DNA of 64,000 nucleotides from Sorex araneus (GCF_027595985.1 NC_073307.1:47780509-47844508); one strand, 5' to 3'. Positions 11,643 to 24,110 are shown, numbered from the stretch's first letter. The notes: generated by a model not told the origin, from the sequence alone. Made by a program: numbers and translations.

Positions 11643-11954
11643 CCGGTGCCAAGCCCTCCACCCTGTGCCTCACTGATCCTCACAGGGGCCCTCTGTTGGT
11701 TTCATTTGCCTCTTTTCCCAGCATGGCTCCATCGAGGGGGGTGACACCCAAGACTCCCAAGCTGGCTTCTCTCCCAGGACCCGTCTGTCCCACACTGAGG
11801 CAAGATGCCCAGTTGCTTCCGGTTGCAATGGGAGCCAGGGATAGGGTTGGAAACCATCAGCATCAAAGGACTTTTCACATTTGGACAAAACCTTGCAGAA
11901 GGCTAGGAATCCAGGCCATTGGACACCGTCGCTAATAGGGATAATTTTATCAGC
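11643..11954. other. Intergenic, nothing recognised
   Basis: No gene or clear repeat family. Confidence 0.45.
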
Positions 11955-12095
11955 CACCATTTGCCGAGTGCTTATTGTATGCTAATCTTTGGTCTAAGAA
12001 ATTCCATATGCATTTTCATATGTGGGGACCAGGCTCCCCAGAAACTGTTACTCCCATTTACAGATGAGGAAGCTGAGACCAGGAAAAGGTGCCGG
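11955..12095 (+). mobile_element. MIR-like element
   Basis: 'gtgcttattgtatgc', 'cattttcatatgt' and 'cccatttacagatgaggaag' are in MIR order. Confidence 0.7.
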
Positions 12096-12570
12096 TGAGG
12101 CTTGCAGGCAGACGGGGCAGTGAGGCTGGCAATGAGTTTCTCAGGACATACTACAAGCAAGATGTGGCTTCAAGTTACTCTGTCGCTAGCCCTAAAGAAG
12201 AAAGCCAGACCCCTTTGTGGATGCAGGAAGTAGGGCCTGATAAGACCCTAAACTGGTGCCAGCAAACCCAGGGAAGGCCTGGACCTCCTCAGGGGAGAAG
12301 CTGCAACAGAAACCAAAGGCCGTGATAAGAATGCAAAAGAAGACCACCAAAGATTCAAAGTTCTTCCCCTTAACAACACCCTGGCGACAAACGGACTCTT
12401 ACTTACAAGAATGCCCCAAGTGGGAGCACTAGGGAGAAAACCCTACCAAAACAACTTTGCAAAAAGCAAACAGCATATAGAAGCATCCTGGGGTCGCCAC
12501 ACCTCAACCTGGCTGTGTCCCCTCAGCTCTCTCCCCTCTGGAACAGCCTTGTTTGCTTGTGTAAACGTGT

Positions 12571-12572
<2 letters not shown>
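12096..12572. other. Intergenic, nothing recognised
   Basis: Purine-rich unique sequence, no gene seen. Confidence 0.45.

Positions 12573-12653
<81 letters not shown>
12573..12653. repeat. (CT)n microsatellite
   Basis: About 40 uninterrupted CT units. Confidence 0.97.
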
Positions 12654-12654
<1 letters not shown>

Positions 12655-12683
12655 TCATAATCTAAATAAAAGTGCTTAACTTC

Positions 12684-12860
12684 AGGGCTGGAGAAGTAGT
12701 GCGATGGGTGGGTAACATGCTTGCCTTGCACACGGCAGACCCCAGGTGGATCCCAGCATCCCATCTGGCCCCTTGAGCACCAGGAGGAGTGATTACTACA
12801 CGCAGAGCCAAGAGTGACCCCTGACCTGTGTGGGTGTGGCCCCCCAAAAAATAATTTAAA
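12684..12860 (+). mobile_element. SINE, type A body
   Basis: 'cagggctggagaagtagtgcg' head, 'agcatcccatctgg' junction, 'gagccaagagtgaccc' and 'gtgggtgtggcccc' end. Confidence 0.8.
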
Positions 12861-13792
12861 AAATAAAACTGTTACACTTCAGTCCTCCCTGAAATATTTT
12901 TTCATCTCTCTCCCAACAACTCCCACCAAGATCATTTGGGGAAGCTCAGGAAACCTAGATCTTTTGGGAGTAACCACCCATGTGGGGGATTTCATTTGGG
13001 TGATTTCACTGACATCGTATCCACAGCTTCCACAGAGAAGTGATTAAAGCCCGTGGGCCCCAGCGCTGAGTTTTACTGCCCATTCCCTGTCTCAAACTCA
13101 GTCCTCAGATCCCCACGGGGGATTCTGGAGCACAGGGGCAAAGTGACCTCACAGTCACATACACCCCTACTGTTGTCTTCAACCTCCAGAGCATTTGTCA
13201 CACACACCCCCCCCACAAAGCCTGTTTCACAGCGATGGGCCTGGACCTCTTTTCGAAGAAAAATACCATTTTCTTTTCCACTCAGCCAGCCCATGTTTCT
13301 CTCCCGCTACCTCCAGCCCCAGTGTTTATTTCGGCAGGGAGATGGCCTTTGAAGTCCTCCCTTCATGAAAATTGAGAGGGAAAGGGAGGCACCACAAACA
13401 TTTAAAAGCATGTCTACAGCGTGGTTGGAACACGGAACTTTTTAAGGATTAATAACAGTTTTTGGAATCCACGGACCCGGCTGCTCTTTCAAGGTGAAAA
13501 AAAAAAAAAAACTTGATGAGGCCAGCTGCTGGGGTCTGGGGAAAAAGTCCATGGGGCAGGGAGCAGGGCCAAGGGCCTCCTTAGGAGAACTGGGGAGGGT
13601 TTGATGAACACCCCCAGCGCCGGTCCCCAGGAACGCACAAAGAGGGAAAATGATGTGGGTTTTCCCTCCACGCCTGCTAAAAGCCGTCTCTCATTTGGAG
13701 TCTATGCCCACCTTGTTGTGTTTGATGTCCAGAAGTTCTTTCTTTAAGAAAACCATCGCTATGTTAAGCAACAGTCTTAAAGAATGTCTTCA
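12861..13792. other. Intergenic, nothing recognised
   Basis: A-tract at 13498-13512. No coding block or repeat family is recognised. Confidence 0.45.
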
Positions 13793-13955
13793 GGGCTGGG
13801 GGGCAGTCTAGGGACTAAGGTGCTTTGCATGTGACTGACTCCAGTTCTACCCTGGCACCACCGTGGTCTCCCAAGCACTGCCAGGAATAAGCCTTGATCA
13901 CAGGGCCAGGAATCGCCCCTGGGCACTGCTGAGTGTGGCCCAAAAAGAGGAAAAT
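13793..13955 (+). mobile_element. Old SINE
   Basis: Head 'cagggctggggggcagtc', 'tggcaccaccgtggtc', 'gagtgtggcccaaaaag' end. Confidence 0.68.
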
Positions 13956-13956
13956 A

Positions 13957-14334
13957 ATTTTTTTAATTAATTTTGTTTATTTTTTTAATGAATCCCCGTG
14001 AGATGCAGTTAGAGACTTACACACTTTCGTGCTTACGGTTCAGTCCTACAATGATCAAGTACCCATCCCTCCACCAGTGCCCATTCTCCACCACCAATGT
14101 TCCCAGGATCCCTCCTACCAGCCCCCCCATTACCTCCCCCCAACTCCCCTCGCCTCTGTGGCAGGCGGATTCCCTTTTACTCTCTCTCTTTCTCCTTTAT
14201 GGTGTTGTGGTCTAGAATGCATCATGTTCAGACTTCAGTCTACCTTCAGCACACATTTCCCATCCCGAGCGGGTCCCCCAAGCATCCTTTACTTGGTGGT
14301 CCCTTCTCTATCTGAACTGCCTTGTCCCCCCAGC
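13957..14334 (-). mobile_element. L1 3' end, antisense
   Basis: Starts with a T-rich run, then 'aatccccgtgagatgcag', 'tacaatgatcaagtaccc', 'accaccaatgttccc', 'gcctctgtggcagg', 'cttggtggtcccttc'. Shares this order with 16739-17000 and, in reverse, with 18640-19140. Imperfect TSD around 'aaaagaggaaa'. Confidence 0.75.
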
Positions 14335-16738
14335 AAAAGAGGAAAGGAATTTTAAAAGAGGGATATTTTTCCTTGTTGGGTGAGTGGTTTCCCCATGATT
14401 TATGCGATTCTCAGGCCTTTCTCTGCTCTTTCCCTCGGGCCCTTTGGTTCCTCCTTGTCGTTCTTCTGATTTTCTGTCTTTCATTTCTTCTGATTCTGGA
14501 CATCTGAACCCAGGCTGATCCCTTGACGTGCAATTTCCTTTCCCAGATCCTCCTACAGTTGCCCCCTTATTGAGCTTGCAGCCCCCCATTCCTCAGAGTT
14601 TTTTCAAAGCACTCTCTTTCATGAGAGCCTCCACCCAACCCTGACCTTCAGCTCATGTCAAGACCAGAGTGGGTGGGTTGCAAGAATCCAGAACATGTGG
14701 AACTGTGGAGAGACCAGTCTATGTCCTGTTCTGCAATGAATGAGCTCTGTGGCTCCGGGCCAAGCCCTTTCCCTCTCTGGGCCTGATCTCGCTGAGTGCT
14801 TAACAAGGCCAAGGAGACAGACCCAGGTTTGATCCCCGAATGGTATCTGGTCTCCTGACCCTTATCAGGAGGGCTCCCTGAGCACAGAGCCAGCGTAAAG
14901 CCCTGCACACCACCACCACGTGTGACCAAAGCCCTCTGCCCCAAAGAGGTGAGCCCACCCACCAAGATCCTCCTCCCCCCAGGAGAGCCCCCAGCCGGCA
15001 GGCAGAGGCAGTGTGGGAGGGGCAGCAGGAGGCTGCGCCTGCTCTCAGGAAGAGGAAGCGGCTCTAGGTGGGCAGCAGCCCCCTCTCCTGGGACTTCCAT
15101 CTCCTGAATAAAGCCCAGACCCTCCACCACCCACCTGCCCTCCTGGGTCATTCTGTCTCTGCCTCTTGCTTGCGGCCCTCCTGCCTTTCCAGGCTTTCCA
15201 GGGCCCACCAGGCCCACCCCCCCCACACACACAGGTTTCTGCCCGCAGCTCCCCTGCCCAGGCCTCACCAGGGCCACCTCCTAGAAGCCGGTGCTTTACA
15301 ATCGCTAAACGAAGCTGTCAGCGTCTCCACAGCCTGTCAGCATCCTTGACATTTCCTGTTTCTTTGTTCGAATGCTCGCCGTCTGTGGCATCCCTCCTTC
15401 CCCTCTCTGTACCAATCAACATTACGCCAGCAGGACCTTCTGTCTGGTTCCCAGAGCCTCAGACTTCACAGAAAGAAAAAAAAATGGCCACAGCTGACTG
15501 GGTGAGGGAAAAATTGGTTGGGCACTGGGTGAGAAGGACCAGGGAAGTCCCTCCCAGACATCGATCAGCTCAAGTCAAACAGGTCTGAGGGGGCCTTGCC
15601 CCAAGAAAGCCCAGTGAGGTCGTTTCCCCCCTTTAAAGGCTGCCCCAGATCCCCTGGTGTTCCCCGCAGGCATCCAGAGTTGGGAAGAGAAAATACTGAC
15701 AAGCAAATAGCTCTTCTCCGGGTGGCCGAGGTGGCTGCTGCTGAGGAGACGCCCTGCAGCCCCCTGAGAGGCTCCTGCCCCTGACAGGAGGCGCTTCCAC
15801 CCCCTTCCCAGTCCTGCCGGCCCCAGCGCTTCCCCAGTCCGCCTCCCCGAGGCTTCCAGCCGCGAGGATCTGAAGACAGCAGGCCGGGAGGGGCGGGGGC
15901 CAGGCCTTCGCACCAGCACAGTCCCCAGCCATAAAGCCTTTCAACTTCATAAACTTGCAACTGCAGAAATCTGCTCAAACATTCCGGGCGGTTGCAGCTA
16001 TTGGTGTTGGCGGGCACCGCGGAGCCTCGCTGCCAGGGCTCTAATGAGGAAATACTTAGCAGTTCCCGGGGCCTGGGGAGGACTGCGCTGGGCGCCCAGG
16101 CCAGCGTTTTCTCAGAAAAGTGAGGTTGACTTAGTTCAGCCTCCCTCGGGACTGGGGGATGAGGGGTGGAAGAGGTCAAGCGGGGTCGGAGAATGCCTGG
16201 ACAGGAGTCAAGAGCAAAAGCCAGTGCTAACTTGGGGCTCCAGGTAGATGGAAAATAGCACCTTCTCGCCCACCCTGCCCACCCCACCCCACCCCACCCC
16301 ACCCAGCTCCACCCTGCCCGCCACTGCCTTTTCCATGATTGATGTGCAGAGAACGGCTGGGCCGGGTGGAGGGCTGAGAGAAGTGGTCCTTTTTGCCTCC
16401 TCTTGGATGTCCATCTGGTGGACAGTGGGCAGGCAAGGGTCCGAGGGGTTGGCGGAAGCTGCTAGATCTGGTCAGGACTCCACAGTCCTGAATCCACAGG
16501 GCTGCCCACACCTGTACCCAAGAAGGTGGCCTGGGCTGCTGTGGCCATAGCCGGCAGCTACCGAAGAGCAACGGCCTGTGGTATTTGCCTCCCACTTAGC
16601 CACATGGAACAGTTCCTGAGGGAGAGGGAGCGAGAGCATACTTCAGAAGGGGGTGTGAAAACTGGACCTGGCTGTGAGGCGCCGCTGGTCTGGGAGAAGA
16701 GGCAGATCTCTGGCCTCAGCCCTCCAGGGCGGGAGTCT
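14335..16738. other. Intergenic, SINE-poor block
   Basis: No gene recognised. 14795-14935 may hold a very old SINE. 16268-16305 is a (CCCAC)n tract. The 245- and 209-codon minus-strand frames here lie in GC-rich DNA, lack splice or domain evidence and are probably chance. Confidence 0.45.
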
Positions 16739-17154
16739 TTTTTTTTTTTTTAATTTTATTTTTTATTGAATCACTGTGAGATAGTTACAAAGTTTTCATA
16801 TTTGATCCACCACCAAACCCCCGCATACCCCCCCTCCCACTCCCCCTCTGCCTGTGTGGCAGACATTTTTCACTTTACACTTTCCTTACTTTGATTACAT
16901 TCAATTTTCAACAGGAATCTCACTATCATTATATGGAGGTTTTCCTCCAATAGTCAGACATGGTGAATGGCATCAATAGAATGTATGTTTCATTTTTTCA
17001 GAAAAGGTTGCGCGGCCGCGTTAGCAGCCACACGGTTTGGAGATGTCCCAGTCCCGCATCCCAGAGCCGTGTTAGTAGCTGCTCAGTGTCGCCGGGGCTC
17101 CATCTGGAGAAGGCGTGCTGGCTGTACCTCCTCCGTCTGGCTCCCCGGTGTTGC
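16739..17154 (-). mobile_element. L1-derived insertion with TSD
   Basis: Starts with (T)13, then 'gaatcactgtgagatag' and the antisense L1 3' segment to about 16996. 158 further bases (GC-rich, with 'gtgttagtagctgctcag') reach the second TSD copy. TSD gggcgggagtct at 16727 and gggcggaagtct at 17157, so the whole 416 bp looks like one retroposed unit. Confidence 0.7.
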
Positions 17155-17168
17155 TGAGGGCGGAAGTC

Positions 17169-18639
17169 TTAAAGGAGGCCCTTGGTCTTTGGGAGAAAGG
17201 GTCACTTGGCTGGCTCCTGGGAGAAAATTGCTGCTCCCCGATCCCTGAGAGAGGACCCTGTCCCCAGAGTCTGGTGGGCTGGGACCACCTGGGCCCAGCC
17301 TGTCCCCTTCCCTGGGAGCCCTAGTCTCAGGGCAGTTGGCCCTGCCAACGACAGCCCGGGAGGTTTGCACAGGGCAGAAGAGAAGGCTGCTGCAGAAGCT
17401 GGGGGCTCAGGGTCTCTGCCGGGAGGGGGGGGGTGGGTTTCACCCCATAAATGTTAACAGCTCTCAAGACCTTGCCTACACCCAGGTTCCAGGGGTCTCC
17501 CCTAGATGGGATGGAGCCCCACTCCCCTTGGAGGAATTATGGGGATTATGCTACAATTTCCGAAGCCCCGGAGAACCGGAAAACTGCAGTAAAGGTTCTG
17601 GCTTTTGCACAGACAAACTGAGGCTGCAGACAAAATCTGAGTCAGAATGGTGAAGTGACTTTTCTCTTAAAGGCCAACGGGAAATGCGCTGGTGGGACCC
17701 CCACTCGGGGAAGGCGAAGGAGTCACAGTCCCACCGTGGCACTGCCCCGTTTCTAGCCTCACCTGCTCCCCTTCTCTGCTGTAGCCCCCAGCGAGGGGTG
17801 CAGACAGCCCATCCACATACCCAGTTCTCCCCGGTTCTCTCAAGCCCGGTTCTCACCCTATAACTGTGGGGGGGCTCTTATATAAGTACCGCCTCATATT
17901 TGCATAACACAGGACAGTGCACATGGTCTTTCTACATGGTTCTTCTATATGGTCCCTCACTCCTACGTCTCTGGGGGCCTCAGTTTCCCCTGTCAGAACA
18001 AGAAGGTTGAACCCACAAGGGACGCTAAGCTTTCTCCACCAGGCTGGAGTGCGAGACGTGTTTCCGTATATTCTGTGTGGTCTGGGGAGGATTGGGGCTC
18101 ATATGCTGCTGACTAGGATTCTAGCACCCATGCTGCCACCCCCCAGGCCCCCGTCCTGAGAACCTGCGATCTGTTTGCTCCCCTGACCCCCCACCCCTCT
18201 CGCCCCCCCACCCCCCCACCCCTGCCTCCTGCATACTTCCTACACAGACCACTTTCACATGAGAGCTGTGTGCATGCCACCTGTATTCTTTTCATTTGGT
18301 GTTTTCCTTTAAATAGACTCTTTTTAACTTAAATATGTGTCTTTAAAATGGAAACTTTATATCACAACTGCAAATGGAAAACCAGTCTCACCTGCCATAA
18401 ATAGGAGCTAAAAGTAAAAATAAATACAATAAAAACAACGTTATTAAATCCTAACTAGATACTGCCGTCTGCCAAAGGCTCCAAGCCCAAGGCCTGTTTT
18501 TTTTGTTGTTTTTTTTTTTCTAAATTGTTTTTAGCACATATATACACACAAGCGAGGCTTGGAAGGTATTAGAGAGACGTTGGCTCAAATTAAAACCATC
18601 TAATGAGAACTGAAAAGAGGAGTTTTTCGATCTCATTCA
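17169..18639. other. Intergenic, SINE-free block
   Basis: No gene found. GC-rich to about 18.2 kb with C-runs at 18195-18222. 18300-18470 is AT-rich unique sequence. Confidence 0.45.
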
Positions 18640-19140
18640 GTGACCCTTATGCAGCACAGGATGGAAACCTGCCGTCCAGACCACAGGGCACTGGCCAGGG
18701 AGCCCTGTCCACGCACCGTCCACTTGGCCTCTTCTCTTCTAAGTTGGGCATCAGATCCTCTGCGTGATTTCAAATGTGGACCGTTACCACATGCTGGGGG
18801 AAAAGGCAGTGAGGACGAAGAGGGGACCACTAAGTAGATGATGACTGGAGGGATGGCCCGGGTTGGGATATGGGTGCCGAAAGCAGACCAAGGAACAAAC
18901 ACAATGACCTCTTAGTATCTGCATCGCAGATCACAATGCCCAAAATTAAAGTAAGGAAGTAAGAAAGACTGTGCCTGCCACAGAGGCAGGGAGTGGGGTA
19001 GGGTGGTGGTGGCGGTGGGGGGGACACTGGGAACAACGGTGGTGGAAAATGTGCACTGGTAGAGGGCTGGGAGCTCGAGCATTCTTCGAATTAATGCAGC
19101 CATGCACGTTTATGACTATCTCACAGTGACCCAATACATT
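18640..19140 (+). mobile_element. L1 3' end, sense
   Basis: 'ggaccactaagtagatgatg', 'atgacctcttagtatctgc', 'ctgccacagaggcagg', 'actatctcacagtgaccc' mirror the antisense copies at 13957 and 16739. The first ~120 bases are assigned less securely. Confidence 0.7.
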
Positions 19141-19252
19141 TTTTATTTTTTTTAAAAATGTGGGCTGTTAGACTGAGGCCCAGCTTCCCTCCTCTTGTCT
19201 CCCTTGGCCAAGAGAAAGACAAAAAAAAAAAAAAAAAAAAAAAGCCTGCAGG

Positions 19253-19425
19253 CGGGGCTGGAGTGATAGCACAGCGGGTAGGGTGTTTGCCTTGCATGCA
19301 GCCAACCTGGGTTCCAATCCTAGCATCCCATATGGTCCCCTGAGCACTGCCAGGAGTAACCCCTGTGTATTGCCAGGTGTGACCCAAAAAGCAAAAAAAA
19401 AAAAGAAAGAAAAAAATAAAGAAAG
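19253..19425 (+). mobile_element. SINE type A
   Basis: Well-preserved head and body; one 'agtaattcctgagtgcagagccagg' unit of the body is missing. An A-tract (19219-19242) precedes it and a mixed A/G tail follows. Confidence 0.88.
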
Positions 19426-20051
19426 CCAGGAGGCTTAGCAACATCTGGGCCACACGGAAGCTTTGGGAAAGGGCTCGAATAGAGCTGATGACCACTGGGC
19501 CTGAGGGGCAAAGAGGAAGCACAGCCCAGCCGCCCCGGCCCCGTCAGTCAGTCATGACCCACGCCCCCGACAGATCGAGGACCGTGCCTGGCCTCTGTGG
19601 GGACCGGCCAGGACCCAGGTCCTCACGCCAGGCCCGTAGCCCTCCCGTCGGCCCTGCAGCTCCTCCTCACCCACGGCAGGCCGATGTCCGACTCCCACAG
19701 TTCCGAGAGCCGCTCCCGGCTCCCTCTTCCGCACGGGCCTACAATGGCACTGCCCGGGCGGTGACAGTGCTAACCAGCACCTGAGCCCTGTGGCTCTTTG
19801 CCCGAGGTGGGGCGGGTAGGTCGGCAGCCACTTTCTCCACGGACAGAAATGCTTGGGTATGCAGAAATACTTCCTACATTTGGTAGCGACTCTGTTTCCT
19901 GCCGGGCCCCACCCTCTGCCCCCGCCTGAGTGGCCCCCGCCGCTGGTGCTGAAGGCTGACCAGTCCCTGATCTGGGTTCAGTGACCACTCAAAGGCCTGC
20001 AGTCCTGGTTGGCCTCAGACCAGGACAGTCTCATGGACTCCAGGAAGCACT
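19426..20051. other. Intergenic, nothing recognised
   Basis: GC-rich unique sequence with several CpGs. No gene seen. Confidence 0.5.
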
Positions 20052-20250
20052 GGAGCACTGTCGTAGCACTGTCACCCCGTTGTTCATCGATTTGCTAGAG
20101 CGAGCACTAGGAACGTCTCCATTGTGAGACTTGTTACTGTTTTTGGCATATCGAATACACCACGGGTAGCTTGCCAGGCTCCGCCGTGCGAACGCGATGC
20201 TCTCGGCAGCTTGCCAGGGTTTCTGAGAGGGGCGGAGGAATCAGACTCCA
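20052..20250 (-). mobile_element. SINE type B, head lost
   Basis: The B body is complete up to 'gaggaatcaga'; the tRNA-like head is missing. Confidence 0.82.
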
Positions 20251-21039
20251 GGGTTATGTGTGAAAAGTCAGCCCTGCCCTCACCCCTGTGCCCACCCTTC
20301 TCTTCTCTCCCCTGCAGCACCCTCCTCTCTCACCCCTGCTCCACCCAGCAAACTCCTTTTCTCTGATTATCAGTTGCCGTGGGCTTTATTTCCCCCCGTG
20401 AAACAAAGCTTTAAACTAGGTCCCCCAGCAAGTTCCCTTCTGTTCTGGCTGTGGGTGTTAGGGGGTACGCACTGAGAGGAAAAAGTGTCTGGGGCTCTGG
20501 GGCCTCCCTCAGTCTGACAAAGTCAGGAAAGTGGCGGTCAGCTCTGTGAAGGTCTATTGCCATCACCTCCTGGAATGTAGACACCCAGAAGGCAGGCTGG
20601 TCCTGCAGGGAGGGACTGTCACATTCTCCGTCCAGCACATGCACAACAGTCAATACACAAGGACCTGCGGATGCACACGTGCGCGAACAGCGGCACAGCT
20701 AGTGGTTCTGATCAGAAACCGAGGTCAGAAGCCAGTGAAATTGTGAGGGCTCCTTAACCTTGAACTCAACAAGAAGAGCCCCTTAGCATCCCGAGGGGGT
20801 CCCACTGCTCTGTGGGAGAGGCTGCTGACCACTCACCTATGTCAGCCATCCCCGCTCATCAACATTTCAGTCCATGATTATTTTCTCCCTTATTTTGATG
20901 GGGAGGGAGGATTCAGACAGGCAAAGCAGGCACTCTACCACTGACCACTCTCCCAGGACCCCCACAATTGTTTTTTGAGGATGTGTCTGTAACTGAGGCT
21001 ATAGGAAATTTGGGGGACAGGAACAGAACTTGGGGAGTC
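20251..21039. other. Intergenic, nothing firm
   Basis: 20870-20965 may be a very degenerate minus-strand SINE. No gene recognised. Confidence 0.45.
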
Positions 21040-21402
21040 ACAACTCTTGGTTTGGGTACAATGGGTAGGGCACTTGCCTTGCACACGGTTGGCCCAGGTT
21101 TGATCCCCAATATTCCATATGGTCCCCAAGCACCACTAAGAGTAATTCCTGAGGGGTCCGGTGTGAGAGGACTGAGGATGTTTGCCTTGGTTTCAATCCC
21201 CAGCATCCCATATGGTCCCCCCAGCATCGCCAGGAGTAATTCCTGAGTGCAGAGCCAGGAAGCCAGGAGTAACCCTGAGCATCGCTGGGTGTGACCTAGA
21301 AAGTTAAAAAAAAAAAAAAGAAGAAGAAGAAAAGAAAAGAAGAGTAATTCCTGAGCACAGTGCCAGAAGCATCTCTGGGTATCCTGGGTATGACCTAAAA
21401 CA
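21040..21402 (+). mobile_element. SINE type A split by a second SINE
   Basis: The 5' part (21040-21153) and 3' part (21340-21402) of one copy are separated by the insertion at 21154-21339. Confidence 0.75.
21154..21339 (+). mobile_element. SINE type A nested in a SINE
   Basis: Shortened head, full body and A/G-rich tail. Perfect 16-bp TSD aagagtaattcctgag at 21138 and 21340, within the body of the host SINE. Confidence 0.8.
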
Positions 21403-21645
21403 CGAACAAACAAACAAAAAAATTAAAAACCGAACAAACCAAATACAATAAAAAACCCACTTGGTTCTTCGACCCAGCTCCAATGCACTCTTTGCATTAC
21501 CTTAGGCAAGTCATTTCTCATCTTAATGGTTTTAGTGCTGTCCAAGAAAGTGAAGTGAAGGACTTGAACTTGAGAATATCAGGGACCTTTCCAGTAAGCA
21601 AAGTCTCCTTGGGTGGGCTACAAATTCCTGAAGGGTGAGAGGCAA

Positions 21646-21797
21646 AGTGCTCTTTTTATTTTCTTTTTGTGTCACACCCAGTGATGCTCAGGGGTTACTT
21701 CTGGTGGTGCTTAGGGGACCATGTGGGATGCCGGGGATTGAACCTGGTTGGTCGAGTGCAAGGAGAATGCCCTCCCCACTGTACTATTGCTCCAGCC
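21646..21797 (-). mobile_element. SINE type A with internal deletion
   Basis: The 'actcctggctctgcactcaggaa' part of the body is missing. Imperfect TSD aggcaaagtgctct / aggcagagtattct. Confidence 0.8.
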
Positions 21798-22178
21798 TCA
21801 AGGCAGAGTATTCTTTAAGGGATCTGGGAAGCTGCCTGTGTCAAGCATTCCATGTAAATCCAGCGCAGCACAAAGCTGTAACTCCTTTCATAGGCGCAAG
21901 ATCACTAGTGCACTCTGCAGAAGGGTTGCACATCTACAAGGTGGAGCCACGGACGGGAGGGACCACACACTGGTCTTGACTTGACTCAGCTTCCTTTACA
22001 GTTTTATAGCAATTATCGAAGGCTTTCGGCCTGCTGAGGAAAATAAATACGGTTTCTAAAGTTCAGAGGCAGGTGAGTCCATGATCTGTGATCTTTCACC
22101 TTGCCCCTACAGAGTTACACTGACACACAACTTCCCAGAAAAATCTACGAAAATCATATTCTCCCCATAAACATTCAC
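21798..22178. other. Intergenic, nothing recognised
   Basis: Unique sequence ending in the target site of the next SINE. Confidence 0.45.
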
Positions 22179-22425
22179 TGTCACTGACACTGTCATCCTG
22201 TTGCTCATCAATTTGCTCAAGCAGGCACCAGTAATGTCTCCATTGCGAGACTCGTTGTTAACTGTTTTTGGCATATCAAATACGCCACGGGTAGCTTGCC
22301 AGGCTCTGGTGTGCAGGGGAGATACTCTCAGTAGCTTGCCGGGCTCTCTGAGAGGAGCGGAGGAATCAAACCCAGGTTGGCCACATGCAAGGCGAACGCC
22401 CTACCCACTGTGCTATTGCTCCAGC
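22179..22425 (-). mobile_element. SINE type B
   Basis: Full length with head. Perfect 14-bp TSD ccataaacattcac at 22165 and 22426. Confidence 0.92.
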
Positions 22426-23039
22426 CCATAAACATTCACAGATGCACAAAATAGCACATATGATTCCTTCTTTAAAAAAAAAAAAAGGTAGGTGGTCACA
22501 CTCCCAGCTGTGCCCAGGGAACACTCCTGACTATGGTCAGGCTTCACATCTGGTTTGTGTCAGGGTCCACACATTGATAGAGCTTCGTGCGTGATGCGTT
22601 ACCATCTTTGGCATCCCCTCCTCCTCCAGAGTGGCCATTTCCCTCCACCATCATCCCAGTGTCCCCTCTCCATCCTATCCCCCTCTCACCCCTGTGGCCG
22701 CTTCCCACTGAAGACAGTTCTCAGTTTCTGTTGCTTTGGGCATTTGTCATACCCCTACTATGTGCCTCTATCCTGCACAATGAGAGAGCTCATTCTGTGT
22801 CTGTCCTTCTGACTGCTTCACTCAACATGACACTTTTCAGATCCGTCCATATGGCAGAAAATTGCATGATTTCATCTTTTCTCATGGCTGAGTACTAGTT
22901 TTTGGATTTTTTTGTTGTTGTTGTTGTTTTGTTGGTTTGCTTGGTTGGTTGGTTTTGGTTTTTTGTTTTGAAGTAGGTTTTTTTTGTTTTTGTTTGTTAC
23001 TTAACATTCATTCAGCAGATATTCTTTTCTTTTTCTTTT

Positions 23040-23452
23040 TTCCTTTTTTATTTTTGGAAAGAGATTTTGGGGCCACACTCAGTGGTATTCAGGGGGTTAC
23101 TTCTAATTCTGCATTCAGGGATAGCTCCTGGTAGGTTTGGGGAACTGTATAGGGTTCCACGGTCTTGGGGAATCATATGTGGTGTTAGGGATTAGACCCA
23201 TGTTGGGGGAGGCTGGAGCAATAGCACAGCAGGTAGGGCATTTGCCTTGCATGTGGTCAACCCGGGTTCAATTCCAGCGTCCCATGTGGTCCCCCAAGCA
23301 CCGCCAGGAGTAATTCCTGAGTGCATGAGCCAGGAGTAACCCCTGTGCATTGCTGAGTGTGACCCAAAAAGCAAAAGCAAAACAAAACAAAAAAACATGT
23401 TGGCTGCGTTCAAGGCAAGCATTCTACCCACTCTACTATCTCTCAGGTCCCC
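23040..23452 (-). mobile_element. Old SINE inserted in L1 and itself split
   Basis: The body (23040-23205) and head (23395-23452) of one old SINE flank the younger copy at 23206-23394. Confidence 0.65.
23206..23394 (+). mobile_element. SINE type A, innermost insertion
   Basis: Well preserved, with the 'gagtgcatgagcc' body variant also seen at 41348 and 46998. TSD catgttgg. Confidence 0.88.
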
Positions 23453-23689
23453 AAGTAGTACACCACTGTATATTGGTACCATAGTTTATATATTCAGTAT
23501 CTGTTCTTGCATACTTGGGTCAGTTCCAGACTTTTGCTACTGGGAAGAGTGCTACAACGAACTTAGGAGTGCTGGTGTCCTTTCTGAATTGAGTTTTGGG
23601 GCCCTTGACCCCAAGAAATCTTCATTTAGATGAGCTCATAAACAGAAGGTAGAGAAGTTTGCTATAAATCCCTAATTTTAGATTTGTTT

Positions 23690-23930
23690 GCTTTTAGGTT
23701 TTAGGTAGTTTGTTTTGTGTATGTGTGTGGGCGGGAGGGAGGGGGGAAGGGGTAACTCAGCCATCCCTGGCAGTTCCAGGGAGGGGGGAAGGAGTAATTC
23801 AGCCACTCCTGGCTCTGTGCTCAGGGATCACTCCTGGTGCTGCTTCAGAACCATAAGCAATGCCAGAGATCAAACTGGGGTCAGTCACAAGCAAGGCAGG
23901 CTCCTTAACCCCTATACTATCTCTCCAGCT
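23690..23930 (-). mobile_element. Old SINE with internal duplication
   Basis: The segment 'ggaggggggaagg..taa.tcagcca' is present twice (about 23739 and 23780). Confidence 0.6.
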
Positions 23931-23967
23931 TCCTAATAATATTTTTTCATAAGAGTACCATACCCAT

Positions 23968-24110
23968 TTTGTTTGTTTGTTTAAGAGCCATACCCAGCAA
24001 TACTCAGGGCTTACTCCTGGCCTTGTACTCAGTGATCATTCCTGGGAGCTCAGGGAGCCATATGAGGTCAACCATGTGCAAATGCCAACCTATTATACTA
24101 TTTATCGTGT
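23968..24110 (-). mobile_element. Old SINE
   Basis: (TTTG)n tail and 'ctcagggcttactcctgg' body; head degenerate. Confidence 0.6.

Larger units (their letters stand above)
22590..23630 (-). mobile_element. L1 fragment, antisense, split by SINEs
   Basis: 22590-22898 ('cttcactcaacatgacac', 'catgatttcatcttttctc', 'ggctgagtac') continues at 23453-23630 ('ccactgtatattggtacc', 'cttgggtcag', 'ggagtgctggtgtcc'). This is the standard antisense order of a mammalian L1 3' region, broken by about 550 bp of SINE and T/G-rich sequence. Confidence 0.8.

Noticed and set aside
15565..16302. 245-codon minus-strand frame
   Set aside because: GC-rich DNA with overlapping frames on both strands; no recognisable protein.
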